Shown one piece after another: positions 24,301 through 35,985 of a stretch of 64,000 bases of DNA; the first letter of the stretch is position 1, and each line of letters begins with the position of its first letter. The position numbers and the translations under genes were made by a program. This DNA is from Cryptomeria japonica. Taxonomy: Eukaryota > Streptophyta > Pinopsida > Cupressales > Cupressaceae. The DNA lies in assembly GCF_030272615.1 (NCBI RefSeq), contig NC_081411.1, forward strand, positions 155,148,971-155,212,970, in the 5' to 3' direction. The notes beneath the pieces are model-generated. The model was not told where the DNA came from and made no database searches. It was given only the letters and a program-made list of their open reading frames with translations.

Positions 24301-25552
24301 ATTGTTGATAACAAAAACAAGCCACACTGAGTAAACAGATCTTATCTCTCCAAATGGATTGACACCGTCTGCTTCCAATGAAAGCCTGAGATTACGAGGT
24401 TCTTCTTTAAAGTGTGGCCACTTTTCCTCAATGTCCATAAATGTTGAACCATCCAGAGGCATTCGAATAATGTCATCTTGACTTCTATTGTGTGCATGGT
24501 AATCCATAAATTGTGCCAAGCTAGTGCACTTGAATAATCATTGCATACGTGGAATAATGGGAATATAGCGAAGAACCTTGTGAGGATTTTTGATCTGTTC
24601 GATATCTACTAATATGACATTCAAGGCACTCAGTTCGAAATTCATTTTGTTTGTGATATATAATATGATCATTGGGACAAGCATCTATTGCTTAATACTC
24701 CATTCCAATATCTTTCATAATGGTAGATAATTCTCGGTATGAGCAAGGTAGAATATTTGATGGTGGTAACAAAAACTCACCTATCAATCTACAACAAAAA
24801 AATATAATTTGTTAATATAAAGAATATTAATGGTACAACATGATTCACTATTTATTATGACATATATGACATACCTTAACATACATGAGATTGTTATGTT
24901 GGATAAACCATTCGTAACCTTCAAGTTCACTAACAACAATACAACGAAGAGAAGAGTTGTCTGTGAGCCTTCGTAAAGGGCCTCAGATGCCTTCTCAGGT
25001 AGAGGGACATCATGAACAACATCAAGGTCCTTGGACATTATCATGATCAATTGTGCAAGTACTAAATGTGTCATGGATCAATGTATATGTACCATCATCT
25101 TCAATTGTGTTTTGTGGCTCATGATCGTCATCTTCCATGGGATCATTATCTTCAACTTTGATATTCACACCTCCATGTTTGTCCACTTTGAAAACCATAT
25201 TATTCAGGTTGTGTTGATCCATATCATGTGCTTCAGGGTGCTTGACCTATATAAAATTGATAAACATAAATAAACTGTGATCATGGTCTCATCATCAAGT
25301 GATTTCTTATGTATATAAATTATTAAAACGATATAATAAAAAACTTACCAATGGATGATAATCATCTCCACCTTCAATGTGACCATGCAACCTACAATGT
25401 TTCTTAGTTGTTTTTATTAGAAGTCTTTTAGTCTTTAACCACTTACAAATTTTGTAGGGACAATAACATTTTCCATCACCTTTTCTTTTCAAGTTAGACC
25501 ACAATCTAGCAGTTGTCTCTTTATTTTGTTGTTCGCTGATATTGTTTGACAT
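21290..25552 (-). pseudogene. TNP2-like CACTA transposase (Transposase_21), multi-exon and broken
   Basis: Would cut and move the CACTA element. Exon 1 (25552 to ~25350) ends in GGDDYHPL before a GTAAGT donor; exon 2 begins after TATAG near 25249. Following exons carry LPEKASEALYEGS; CPNDHIIYHKQNEF and ECHISRYRTDQ near 24640; and DGVNPFG and NNNIPPWMSIKREH (24400-24270). VYIEPLIDKLLELWNGV and MLLWTIHNGPGL (24120-23980), KFACPVC (23860) and FDTMHIGKNI (23450) come next. A DUF4218-like part follows (MVERNLKFLKALVRQRAHP, 22649), then a DUF4216-like part (LVNTRSFELVGDEPYVLPSQ, 21760). Several stops and frame changes (for example near 24690, 24540 and 23460) make it non-functional. Confidence 0.88.
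21318..21540. repeat. CAT/ATC microsatellite, possibly the coding end of the TNP2-like gene
   Basis: Long CATCAT, CACCAT and GATCAT runs. On the minus strand, in frame with the DUF4216-like segment but after a single TGA at 21543-21541, it would encode an Asp/Glu/His/Gly-rich acidic tail. Plus-strand and other-frame ORFs here are artefacts. Confidence 0.85.
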
Positions 25553-25560
25553 GGTCTTTC

Positions 25561-27101
25561 TTCACAGGTGAGAAAATAGGGCTATAGAACTAGTTATATA
25601 GAAGTTGAAATGTTAGTTATGAAATCATATTTCAGTATAATATCTTAAGTTGACTAATATCTTATGAATTCATGGCTTTGTGGTATGAAATCCTTGTATC
25701 ATATCTTAAGTTGACTAATGTCTAATTGGGGTAATCCATGAGTGTCTAATGTGAATTCATTATCAATGTTGTAAAGTCATTGAGAGTATGGTGATAGTCA
25801 TTCCTTATAGGATCCTCTCAATATTGTCCAAATCAATCTAAAAGGAAAGCAACTATCCATTCCCATGCTCATGCATACGTACATGACTAATGTTGCCCTT
25901 GTGTATCCTAAACATTGGAGAGACCTTATTTGACTTTCCTAATCAATGTGGTTGCTGTCCTAATATGAAATACTGAGTTCTACCCTTGCCTCTACATCAA
26001 ACTTCACACATCATGTTTCTCCAACAAAACACACTAATATGAATTGAGCCAATACCATGAGGATAGGGTCAAGTATCATGGAAATTAATCATAATAGGTG
26101 AAGACGAGGTTCACACATGAGTGTTGGCTCTCAACAATGCCACACTTCCAAAATTGTCAGTCTCAAGACTTCTCCTATTGGGTCAACACTCATTGATTGC
26201 CACAAGGCAAAATCAATGTATCTAGGCTTTTAACTCCTTACTCTAGGCCTGGAGGGCCCTACACAAGGTCTATGAACACTCACTTGGTATTACAATAGAA
26301 AGATCCTTCCTCTAGAACTTTGTTTGCAACACACACATCATTGGTAATCATTATTATGATGGATGGTCTAATAGGATGGTAAACAAAATGCTTATTCTTT
26401 TTCCACCCTTTGAAACTACAACAAGCTATTTGACTTGGTAGGGTCCCCACACATCACTTTAACACCAAACATTAGGCATTTCAACCTTTTTCCTTCTCAA
26501 TGCATTTTTTTTTGTCTTTCACTGGTTTTCTCAGTCTGATACATAGGGATATCAGACCTTTCAGGGCATCATCACACACGCCTTCCAATATGTAGTCCTT
26601 TCATATTTTAGGTGCCTACACACTATGTTGTCATTAAGTATTGATGTAGTCTTAAAAAATCTCATGACTCCATTACATATCCACACTTGGCTTTACAAAC
26701 ACAACTTTGCAAAACAAAAACAATATCACTAGTAAAACTATGATTGTGACAATCAATACCCTTAGGACAGTCATAGAAATTTAATCTATTTCATTTAGTT
26801 TTGACACACAAACTCTTGGAAGGTTGCATAGGGTCCCCTCACCCCTCTCTCTATCATCAACCACTTCAAAATATCAATCGCTTGGTCTTTCCACCAAATT
26901 CTTCACTCTTACTTCCTTTTACTATCTGATACATAGAGATACCAGACTGTTCTCATGCCCAAACAAGTACCAAATCTAATTTGGAGCCCTGCACACAAGA
27001 AAATATGATACATAGCATGAAAAAGGTCTTCCCACACATTTGGGTGAATTTATATGCATGGGAGACCAAACTATACATTATTTACTCCTCTCGGTAAACA
27101 T
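25561..27101. other. Unassigned DNA between the CACTA remnant and the copia-type element
   Basis: No gene recognised. It contains a direct repeat, ATATCTTAAGTTGACTAAT, at about 25639 and 25692, which could be CACTA subterminal sequence. A second direct repeat, CTGATACATAGRGATAYCAG, is near 26537 and 26928. No clear terminal inverted repeat was found. Confidence 0.5.
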
Positions 27102-27891
27102 TGTTGGCAAATGCACACTCCAATGAGACATTGTAGGTGATTGAAGGTTTTGTCTTTGATGGCAACCTTGCAATCCTATGACACCAGCAAGACAATTCAC
27201 CGGCTCTAGCAAAGACAGTCTCTATATTGGCACAAAGACCACTGACAGTGAAAGGAAGCATACCGACATAGAAGCCGATAGGAATTTTGTTTGTAATATA
27301 TTTTGTTAATTATTGTAAAATCATTGTAAGCCGCCTTGGAAAGTTGTAAAATGACTCATATATATAAGAGATCATTATAGAACATTTGTAAGGAAGTAGA
27401 TAGGCAAAATAAGGTAGACCTATTATGCAAAATATAGGTTAAGGGTTTATGTATAAAGCAGAGCTATAAACCAGTACTGGATTTGGCATAGTAGATGCTA
27501 TTTTGAAGAAGTACAAGACATTCGATTTATATAATCCATTCTGTAAGTCAGTGAGACTTCCCATTTTGTAATTGAGTAGTGAGCTCTAGGCACTTGGCCT
27601 TCCTGCATGTGTAGGCCCCTCTTGTAGTAGTAATATTCTCTTATTGGCTAGTAAGTGAATATTGTGGATCACAAATCCCACCGAGGTTTTTCCCACACCG
27701 GGTTTCCTCGTTAAACTACTATGTTATGGTGTGTTTTTCATGTGGTTGTCGTTATCTCTATTTATTGCATTATTTCTTGTTTACCGATATACATTATCGA
27801 TATGTTTTACATGTTTTAAGTTAAGAAAATCTTATAACCGGTTAGATACTGATTCAGCCCCCCCCTCTCAGTATTTGTGGGAATCCTAACA
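27102..27891 (+). repeat. 5' LTR of the copia-type element
   Basis: 790 bp, TG...CA. Start TGTTGGCAAATG; end GAATCCTAACA, directly followed by A and the primer site. It matches the 3' LTR, which is interrupted by an insertion. Confidence 0.9.
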
Positions 27892-27893
27892 AT

Positions 27894-27905
27894 TGGTATT
27901 AGAGC
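27894..27905 (+). promoter_or_regulatory. Primer binding site (tRNA-Met type)
   Basis: TGGTATTAGAGC two bases after the LTR. It differs by one base from TGGTATCAGAGC, the usual initiator-Met tRNA complement in plant copia elements. Confidence 0.85.
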
Positions 27906-27962
27906 TTGGTCCTCTATTTTCAGAAGCCTAACAGCTTGAGGAAGAGCTTGACACCGGTAGAG

Positions 27963-28988
27963 ATGGAAAACTTGATGAAGCAACTAGAAGGAGCTCTCTC
28001 AGACTATGATGCAGAAAAGTTGAAAAATATCAAACTTGAAGATGATCTAAAGGCTGCACAATATATCATTCAAGCACTTCAAGAGAATTACACTATAGCA
28101 AGAAATAAAAGAAGAGAACTTTGTGAGAAGATGCAAAAAGAAGGAGATGAAAAAGAAACTCTTAATGATCTGGTAAACAAGCTAAGACAAGAGTTAAGTA
28201 CAACAAAGAATGAGATGTAGGATATGATTATGAGATTTTGTAAGGAAATTGAAGATAGAAAGAAGATTGAAGAAGACCTAACTAGAAGACTGAATGATGC
28301 TGCAAATGAAAACACAAGACTTAGCTATGAAAATGACATGTTGAAGACAGATCTGATGCATACATAGAATGACTTAAATGAACTCATGAGACAAAAAGGT
28401 ATCTTGGAAGGAGAACTGGCTGCTGCAAATCAACATAAAGAAAAATTCAAGAAAAGCTCAAAAGAACTTGGTGACTTGTTGAAAAATCAGAAACCAAATG
28501 GTGACACTAATGGTCTTGGCTTTGAAGTTGGTGAAAGCTCCGGTACTTCAAACACACATGATCATAGAAACGTGGTAAGACAACTAAATACTTATAAATT
28601 CAATGGCAAATGCTTTAACCGTAACAAGTATGGTCATAGAGCAAATCAATGTAGATCTAGAAATTATCAGAATACCAATACACCCACTGGTCAATGTTCC
28701 AAATGCAACAAACTTGGTCATAATTGAGAGAATTGTAGAATGAATGTAAGATGTTATGTTTGTGGAAGATTTGGACATATATCTAATCAATGCAGAACAT
28801 AAACCGGCATAGGATATGGGAAAGCTATTCAGAATAATAATGTGACTTGTTAAGCCTGTAACAAGATTGGACATATTGCAAAATTTTGCAGAAGTAAGTC
28901 ATCACCGACAAGTAATAATGGTGCTAGTTTGAAAGGTAAAGCAAGAATTTTCAAAACAATGGATCAAAAAGTCAAATCTAAATGTTGA
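27963..28988 (+). pseudogene. Gag C-terminal remnant with zinc knuckles
   Basis: Begins at ATG 27963 (MENLMKQLEGALSDYDAEKL), a coiled-coil-rich stretch of about 170 residues. No capsid domain precedes it, so the N-terminal gag has been lost. CCHC knuckles at about 28610-28900: a first with Arg in place of the second Cys (CFNRNKYGHRANQC), then CSKCNKLGHN.ENC, CYVCGRFGHISNQC and C.ACNKIGHIAKFC. In-frame stops occur near 28218, 28365, 28725, 28799 and 28852. It would bind the element's RNA. No protease or pol follows. Confidence 0.8.
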
Positions 28989-29360
28989 TGGGAATACTCC
29001 TCCATTGGCAGAACAAAGTAACACTCCACCGACAGGAGTCTCTTCATCTAACTAAAGAAAATTCATTTGAGGGTTTGGCAATCAAATGTGAAATATGCTA
29101 TTATTCCCTCGGTTGATGGTGAGAAGTTGAAATTACTTCTATACCAGAAGATATGTTAAGTCATTACTTAACTGACAAGCATTAAATGTGGTGGTTGGCA
29201 AATTTGACATTATAAAACAAGTGTTTTGGCTCCAATTTTATTTCACCGAGCATTCAAATCTCCAAGAGCGCAAAAATTCCTGAGCGAAGGCATTCCAAGC
29301 AAAGAAGAGAAGAAATTCATCAAGCAATCATCCTTAAGGCAGATAAAGGTATTTATATCC
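28989..29360 (+). other. Spacer between the gag remnant and the unknown ORF
   Basis: No coding signal recognised. This is where protease and pol would be expected in a complete copia element. Confidence 0.5.
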
Positions 29361-32300
29361 ATGGCTTCTTCATCTGTTCCTGAATTCATAGCAAACCCTA
29401 TTGTAGTCAAGGTGATTAAACACCCTAGACCCATATTCCAGTTAGTTCCTGAGATCGCCAAGAAAGATGATAATGTTGGTGCTTTTTCGTAAATCCCCAA
29501 AGGAGTAGTTTTTGCTGAAGACCCTAGAATGTACTTACATTGTCACATAGAAGAATTAGTTGATGAGGAAATTAAGAACATGTATAAATCAATAATTTGT
29601 GATGAAACCAACAATGTTAAGGCTGAACACAAGATAGTGGAAACCCTAGGTTTCAGTGAAATTCTTAGTATTCCGGATTTCCCTAAAGATGTTATAAGGA
29701 TAGTTTTAAGTAGGGTACATGGTGATTTCTTCTGGTTGGACTCAATTCATAAAATCACTAAAGAGGCAGTAAGAGCTATGATAGGGTTACCTTCCACTGG
29801 TAACATACCTGATAAGACAAAGAAGGTCTCAAATGACCTAGTGATTAATCTAACAGGTGCAACATTTGATAAAAGACCCTTGAGAGTAAATGATGTAACC
29901 GACATCAAAATCAGATTCATTAGCATGATTTTAGGCTACAAAACCACACATACAAATAGGTTAAACTCAGTCTCTAGCCTATGCATAAAGAGTGCCCATG
30001 ACATGGTTAATGATAATGCAAAAATAGATGTGTGTGAATGGTTGAAAGATGAGCTTATTGACAATCTTGGAAAGATTAATAAAGACAAAAAGGGGACATT
30101 TAGATTTGGAAACCTACTTGTCTGTTTAATGCTGCACATAACAAAATAGATGCCCAGTATCAATGACAAAAATCTTAGTTTTGATATACCGGTAGGCAAT
30201 CAACTGTCAGATTTACTGAATAACATGGGAGAAAATAGAGAAAAGAATATAAATGATAACTTTCAGGCATTGAAGGCCCGGATGAAGAAAAGAGTTAGAT
30301 TATCACAAGCAATTGTAAATAAGTATAAGGATGAAATATGCATTGTTATCAAGAAGGATGAAATTTGGATGGAGGCAATTATCCCAAGAACTATTTGGGT
30401 TACTGAAATGGGTTATGAAATTGATGATCACATAATTGAAATATATGCAAAAGCCCTCTTAGAAGCGCCTAAGGAATCAGAAGAAGAGGTAATTGGTAGT
30501 GTTGAGACCATAGAAAAACAAATCCAATCAAAGAAAATTTTTTAAAATGTTGAAGCAACAATAAGAAGAGGATCTAGACAAGAAAAAGCTATAAAGGAAG
30601 ATGTACTCAACAGAACTGGTATTACAGAAGATGAGTTAGAAGCACTCCAACTGGAAACTTACCTTTCATCAGTTGCAACTTCTTCAAAAAGTGATATTCC
30701 AGTTGAATTTAAAAGAGTTGTGAGAAAAAGGAAATCTTCATCAGTATCTACACCTTCTCCTAGAAAAACTAGTCAGAAACAACAGGCAGTAAGGCCCCAG
30801 ACTAGAAAGTTAACTCCAAAGAAAAAGTTAACACCCAAGAAGAAAACTCAACAAAGCATTACTCCAATTGACAAACTACTAGATGAAATAACAGAGGATG
30901 GAAAGCTGAAAAACATCAATAAATTATATGATTCATTATCAACTGATGACAAGGAAAAATTTGAAAACAGTGTAATCCTACACTTGGACATTTACAAGAA
31001 ATTTATAATGCAAGTTGTAGATGAATTACTAACAGAACTGTTTAAAAGGCTCGAAGCTAGAAGGCAAGCTGTTGTAGAGCTTGATAAGAAAATAAAAATT
31101 GAAAAACTTCTTGTTGTATATCCAGTTAACTCACCAAAAGAGATAGATGACCTGATCTCTAAGGCTAACAGGTCAGTATTTCAATTGCACACTGGCATGT
31201 AGCACTTATGGCTGGTAGAGTGAATGAGGTTGTAGAGGAAACTGCTAATACATGGGACATATTCCTTGTAGAGAAGGAAAAATAGGAAGAGTATAGAAAC
31301 TCTAAACCCATCAAAGTATATCAGAAGGATAAGGATAAGGGAAAAGGCAAGGTTGGTGGACCACCTAGCATAAAAATAATAGATAACTTACCCCCACCGC
31401 CTCTGGATACTCCACCGGTAGTTACCTATGACAATCAACTGGCTAGTGAGAGTATGGACATACCACAAGAGGACACAAATCCCAACTCTGATGTGTTATA
31501 TACAGTTGACATCGACACTCAGAAGGTCAATATTATGGTAGATAAGGACTCAACAGGAAAAATAGATATGGTTAATGAGCCACCAGTAACAGATGGTACA
31601 AAAGGTAAACCAGTAGATGATAACACTGAGCAACAGACAAAGCAACAAGCTCCATCATAGCAACATGTTGACACAGAGACAGTGCCACTGACAACAGTCG
31701 AGCAATATAAACCTTTGCATAAAGAAATCAAAACACAAACTGACCTACCAGAGGTCACCACAAGCAAGGAAATTGCTCCCACCAGTGGAATACAGATTGT
31801 GGGTTCATCAAATAATGTAATAGAAGTTCTTTAGGATTCTATCAAGAAGATAACAGAGTGTAGCTCACAAGAATACAAGGCAATTGATGACACAATTCCA
31901 ATTTTGAAAATGATAGCACCTAAATTCAATGTAGATAATAGAGATTCTTTAGGTCAACTTGACACTTTGTCTAAGTACATTATTGACAACACTGTGACAA
32001 TTGAACAAATAAAAGAGGAAGCATTCAAGGAGAGACTAGAGAAAGAAAAACACAAATTATTTGAGGAGGAAATAAAGAAGTGTACAAGGAAATTTGACAC
32101 TCTTTTACCGAAACTGTGTAGTACACTGAAGGAATTCAAAACTTTGTACAAGGATACTTGTAAAACTAACTTTTTGATAGTTGATATAGACAAGAAGATC
32201 AACAAGATACAGGAGGAAATAAATCAACTAGCAGATAATTTCATTAATTCATCTAATTCATTACCAGTTTTTGACAAGAAGATAAAAGGTTTTGAGGAAG

Positions 32301-32581
32301 AACTATTAAAGTTGGAAAGTGAAAAAGAAAGAATAAAAGGTAAGGCTAAAGATCTTAAATGGAGACTAAGTCCAAAATTGGACTACCTCACCACCTTAAG
32401 AAAAGAAATATCTGATGCTTTGATTCAAGGACAGAAAATACCAACAGAGAAAATGCAACACCTCGCTGGTACAGTTCAGAGGACTGAGACCACAATAAAA
32501 GACAGTAAAAAGTTCATTGAGAGTTTGAATCTAGTTTTGGCAGATCTATTTCAGATTGTAACCAATTGGTTACAAGGATGA
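29361..32581 (+). pseudogene. Unidentified long coiled-coil ORF in the copia-type element
   Basis: Not recognised as any retroelement enzyme. From ATG 29361 (CC before ATGGCT; MASSSVPEFIANPIVV) one frame runs to about 31200, with stops at 29490, 30147, 30543 and 31200. It then continues in another frame to TGA 32581, with stops near 31286, 31658 and 31832. The original protein would be about 1070 residues. The N-terminal third is globular-looking (GDFFWLDSIHKITKEAVRAM, then IGLPSTG), faintly like the IGLP motif of plant transposon-associated domains. A Lys/Ser/Pro-rich basic linker (KLTPKKKLTPKKK, 30805) follows. The C-terminal 225 residues are strongly helical and charged, probably coiled coil. 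No signal peptide or membrane span is obvious, so an envelope role is not supported. Confidence 0.65.
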
Positions 32582-32630
32582 AATAGGAAACCACACTCAT
32601 TGACACCTTGACAACCTTTGTCATTGATGC

Positions 32631-32640
32631 CAAAGGGGGA
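32631..32640 (+). other. Upstream polypurine-like tract
   Basis: ATGCCAAAGGGGGAG near 32628-32642 repeats the real tract's context about 150 bases upstream of it. Confidence 0.5.
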
Positions 32641-32787
32641 GTAGTGGTATGAGAAAAATAATCAGCAATTGGCTTATTAGCTCAGGGGGAGCATATAATC
32701 TTTTGGTACATAAGTTTGGTAATTCTGGCAAATTCTTTTTGGATAACAATTTTTGGATTTTTCTCATGAGTGTTGCCATCAATGCCA

Positions 32788-32798
32788 AAGGGGGAGAT
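32788..32798 (+). other. Polypurine tract of the copia-type element
   Basis: AAAGGGGGAGAT directly before TGTTGGCAAATG, the 3' LTR start. Confidence 0.85.
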
Positions 32799-33223
32799 TG
32801 TTGGCAAATGCACAATCCAATGAGACATTATAGGTGATTGAAGGTTTTTTCATTGATGGCAACCTTGCAATCCTATGACACTAGCAAGACAATTCACCAA
32901 CTCCAGCAAAGACAGACTCTACACTAGCACAAAGACCACCGGTAGTGAAAGGAAGCATACCGACACAGAAGCCGACAAGAATTTTGTTTGTAATATATTT
33001 TGTTAATTATTGTAAAATCATTATAAGCTGACTTGGCAAGTTATAAAATGACTCATATATAAGAGATCATTATAGAACATTTGTAAGGAAGTAGATAGGC
33101 GAAATAAGGCAGACCTATTATGTGAAATATAGGTTAAGGGTTTATGTATAAAGCAGAGCTATAAACCGGTACTGGATCTGGCATAGTAGATTCTATTTTG
33201 AAGTAGTACAATATATTGGATTT

Positions 33224-34425
33224 GTTGCTACTTATCAAATTGCCATTAGTTTTTATATTCAAAGTCATACTATATATTCTAGTCGGTTAGTATTACCGAA
33301 TCATGCAGTCGGTACACACAAAGAAGTCGGTATGAACAAACTAGTCGGTTACAGAAGAAAGCAATCACAGAACGTAGTATTCACCGAGTTGTTTATCGAG
33401 TATTGTTTCATGTCTACCGAGTAGTAAAGTTAACTCACTGAGTTGATATTCACCAAGTGAAACTTTTTACCAGATACATTGAACTTGGACATGCACATGA
33501 AAATGTGTTACAAGATCGAGGCACATCTAATAGTTATTACATTGGAAATTGCACTAGAAGATTGTGTATGATTGCAAGGTCAATTTAACCAATGAAATAT
33601 TTTGTTTAGTTATTGATTTGAGGAATCTTGTTTGTAAGATTGAAGCAATAAATTAGATCACCGCTTTAAGAGATCTATTTATACAACATGGGAAGAGAGA
33701 AATATGTATGTGTGTGTATGTATGAAGGAAGATTGTTACAGAGACACAGAGAGGTCACCGAGAAGATTATCAGTGAACAGTCGAAGAACAGAGTAAACAG
33801 AAGGATTTACTGGGTTACAATATGGGTTACCAAGGTATGCTATAAGCTAGGTAATCTTATTCTGAGCACATAGAATCTACTATAACATTTCAGATGTAAA
33901 GTTGCAAATATTTGTAAAGTCTTATTGTAATATTTTGAAGTTGTAAGAGAAACCTTTAATAGGGTAAAAGACTCTAATCAAGTCTATAAATTGTAAATCC
34001 TCTAACCAGGTGCAACATTTATATAGTGTTGTAAAATCCTTTAGCAAGGTAGATCCAATAGATCTTGTTACGCCTAATAGGGTAAGCTATCAGAAATAGC
34101 TAAATGTAGCTCTAACCGAGAAATATTTATTCAGAAATAGCTAAATGTAGCTCTAACCGAGAAATATTTATTATTGCAGTAGTGAAGTTGTGGGTGCCAT
34201 CCCCACCATAGTTTTTCTCTCTAACGAAGAGTTTCTGCATGACCAAAATATATGTGTTATGGAGTGAATCATGTATGATTGTTATCTGTTTGTTTTAACT
34301 TTATTTTATGTTATTGCACTATTCTGTTTATGCATAATAGTAAGGTTATTATTGGAGAAAATTTTTGGAGTACTGATTCACCCCTCCCCTGTCAATACAT
34401 TAGCTTTCCATATTAGGCCTAATGA
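33224..34425 (+). mobile_element. Insertion inside the 3' LTR, probably a solo LTR
   Basis: Flanked by the 5-bp direct repeat GATTT (33219-33223 and 34426-34430); the uninterrupted 5' LTR has GATTT once at this place. No ORF of note. Near its right end, TACTGATTCACCCCTCCC resembles the host LTR's own 3' end (TACTGATTCACCCCCCCC). This suggests a solo LTR of a related copia family. The terminal CA expected of an LTR is not seen, so the call is tentative. Confidence 0.5.
34091..34172. repeat. 41-bp tandem duplication
   Basis: CAGAAATAGCTAAATGTAGC begins at 34091 and at 34132. The two copies are essentially identical, within the insertion in the 3' LTR. Confidence 0.9.
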
Positions 34426-34793
34426 GATTTATATAATCCATTCTATAAGGCAGTGAGACTTCCCATTTTGTAATTGAGTAGTGAGCTCTAGGCACTTGGC
34501 ATTCCTGCATGTGCAGGCCCCTCTTGTAGCAGTAATATTCTCTTATTGGCCAGTAATTGAATATTGTGGGTTACAAATCCCACCGAGGTTTTTCCCACAC
34601 CGGGTTTCCTCATTAAACTACTATGTTATGGTGTGTTTTTCATGTGGTTGTTGTTATCTTTGTTTATTGCATTATTTCTTGTTTACCGATATACATTATT
34701 GATATGCTTTACATGTTTTAAGTTAAGAAAATCTTATAACCAGTTAGATACTGATTCACCCCCCCCCTCTCAGTATCTGTGGGAATCCTAACA

Positions 34794-35980
34794 ATTAGGT
34801 AGGGTTTTGACATTTTTTCGAAAAACTATGATATCTGCTTTAAAACACTATGAAATTCCATGCCACAAAAAGACAAAATGAAGTTAACTCTATAAATTGC
34901 AATATTGTATTTATTTTTAATCGATGCTTTCCTACATTATTTGATCTACCATCTTGTTAGAAATCTCATCTCTATTATGCTTTGGTGGATGTCGCATCCT
35001 GTTACAAACCTCACATTTTGGCACTGGTAGAAAGGATTTAGCAAAGGTTGTGGAATATGGCTTTACATCTACCAATTTTCATTCCATCTTGTGCATATTG
35101 ATTTTACATGTAGAAGAAATAAATTTGATAAATAGGCCATATGGTGGATGATAAGCGAAGGATGTAAGTACTAAGTTGTGGCACTAGTGGCTCTGGTAAA
35201 TGAAGGTGACTAGAGGTTGTGGAAGAAGAAATGGTGGAAGTTGGATCTATGGTAGAGGTGGGAGTAGATTTTATTTATGCATGAAAATGTTAAGCTAATA
35301 CTCATAAAATAGCTAATAATCCAACTTAAGGAATTCTATTTGTTAATAAATTTCTCTACCATTGAGCTACTACCCCCTTTCTTACCATTTTATTGTTGGC
35401 TTGAGTGCAGATTATTTTCAACACCCATTATAAGACACATTATAGGTTCTTGGGGCTCCTAACCTAACCTAGATTTCATAACATTTTGAGCTACTACTCA
35501 TGGCCTAGTTAGGTTACCAAGATATGACCTTCTATTTGTTGTTAGAATGCGATCTATGACTAAGTATTAGAGGATCTTACTAACTTGGGTATCATGCTTT
35601 TATGTGTCTCTGACATGACTCCTAGTAACTATATAAGGATCTTACTAGTCCTAGATCTATGCCTTGTCTTTTTGATATGGTTCCTAGTGAGAATATATGA
35701 ATCTTACTAGCTCTAAATGTCATAACTTTGTGTTTTTTATGCTCCATGTGTGCTACCAATGTTACTCATATTACTCACTTTGTACTTCCCTTTTATCTCA
35801 ATATTGTAGATTGACAATATCATAAGTCCTGGGAGCTACCACCTTTCCAAACTTGTAGTCATCTTGACTCTTCAATATCTTGGTGAAAGAATATTTGATT
35901 TCTCCATATTTTCCCAAGTGTACATGAGCATAATTTCATACTCTTGCTAAGAGGGGTCTAAATATTGCATCATAAGTTGT
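34794..35980. other. Unassigned DNA between the copia-type element and element D
   Basis: No gene or element recognised. Together with the sequence after 44012 it formed one locus before element D inserted. Confidence 0.5.
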
Positions 35981-35985
35981 ATCTC
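35981..35985. repeat. Target-site duplication of element D, left copy
   Basis: ATCTC just before the 5' LTR; the same five bases follow the 3' LTR at 44008-44012. Confidence 0.9.

Larger units (their letters stand above)
17441..25560 (-). mobile_element. Decayed CACTA (En/Spm) DNA transposon
   Basis: Two minus-strand genes in the usual CACTA order, a TNP2-like transposase (25552 to ~21290) followed by a TNPA-like gene (~20480 to 17508). Both have introns and stops. No CACTA...TAGTG terminal repeat was found in 25560-27101. The other end is cut off where element A's LTR begins. Element A may have inserted into this transposon, which would put the rest left of the window. Confidence 0.8.
27102..34793 (+). 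mobile_element. Copia-type LTR element without pol (gag remnant plus unknown ORF)
   Basis: Bounded by similar LTRs starting TGTTGGCAAATGCACA and ending GGGAATCCTAACA, with a tRNA-Met-type primer site after the 5' LTR and a GGGGGA polypurine tract before the 3' LTR. Internal sequence holds a gag zinc-knuckle remnant and a long ORF with no RT, RNase H or integrase motif. It must rely on another element's enzymes. The bases next to the outer ends (AACAT and ATTAG) do not match, so no target duplication is visible. Confidence 0.85.
32799..34793 (+). repeat. 3' LTR of the copia-type element, interrupted
   Basis: Matches the 5' LTR in two parts, 32799-33223 and 34426-34793, separated by a 1.2-kb insertion. 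Without the insertion it is about the length of the 5' LTR. It ends GAATCCTAACA. Confidence 0.88.

Noticed and set aside
31904-32581. Envelope-like protein at the end of the copia-type element
   Set aside because: Position fits, but the segment is charged coiled coil with no signal peptide or membrane span.
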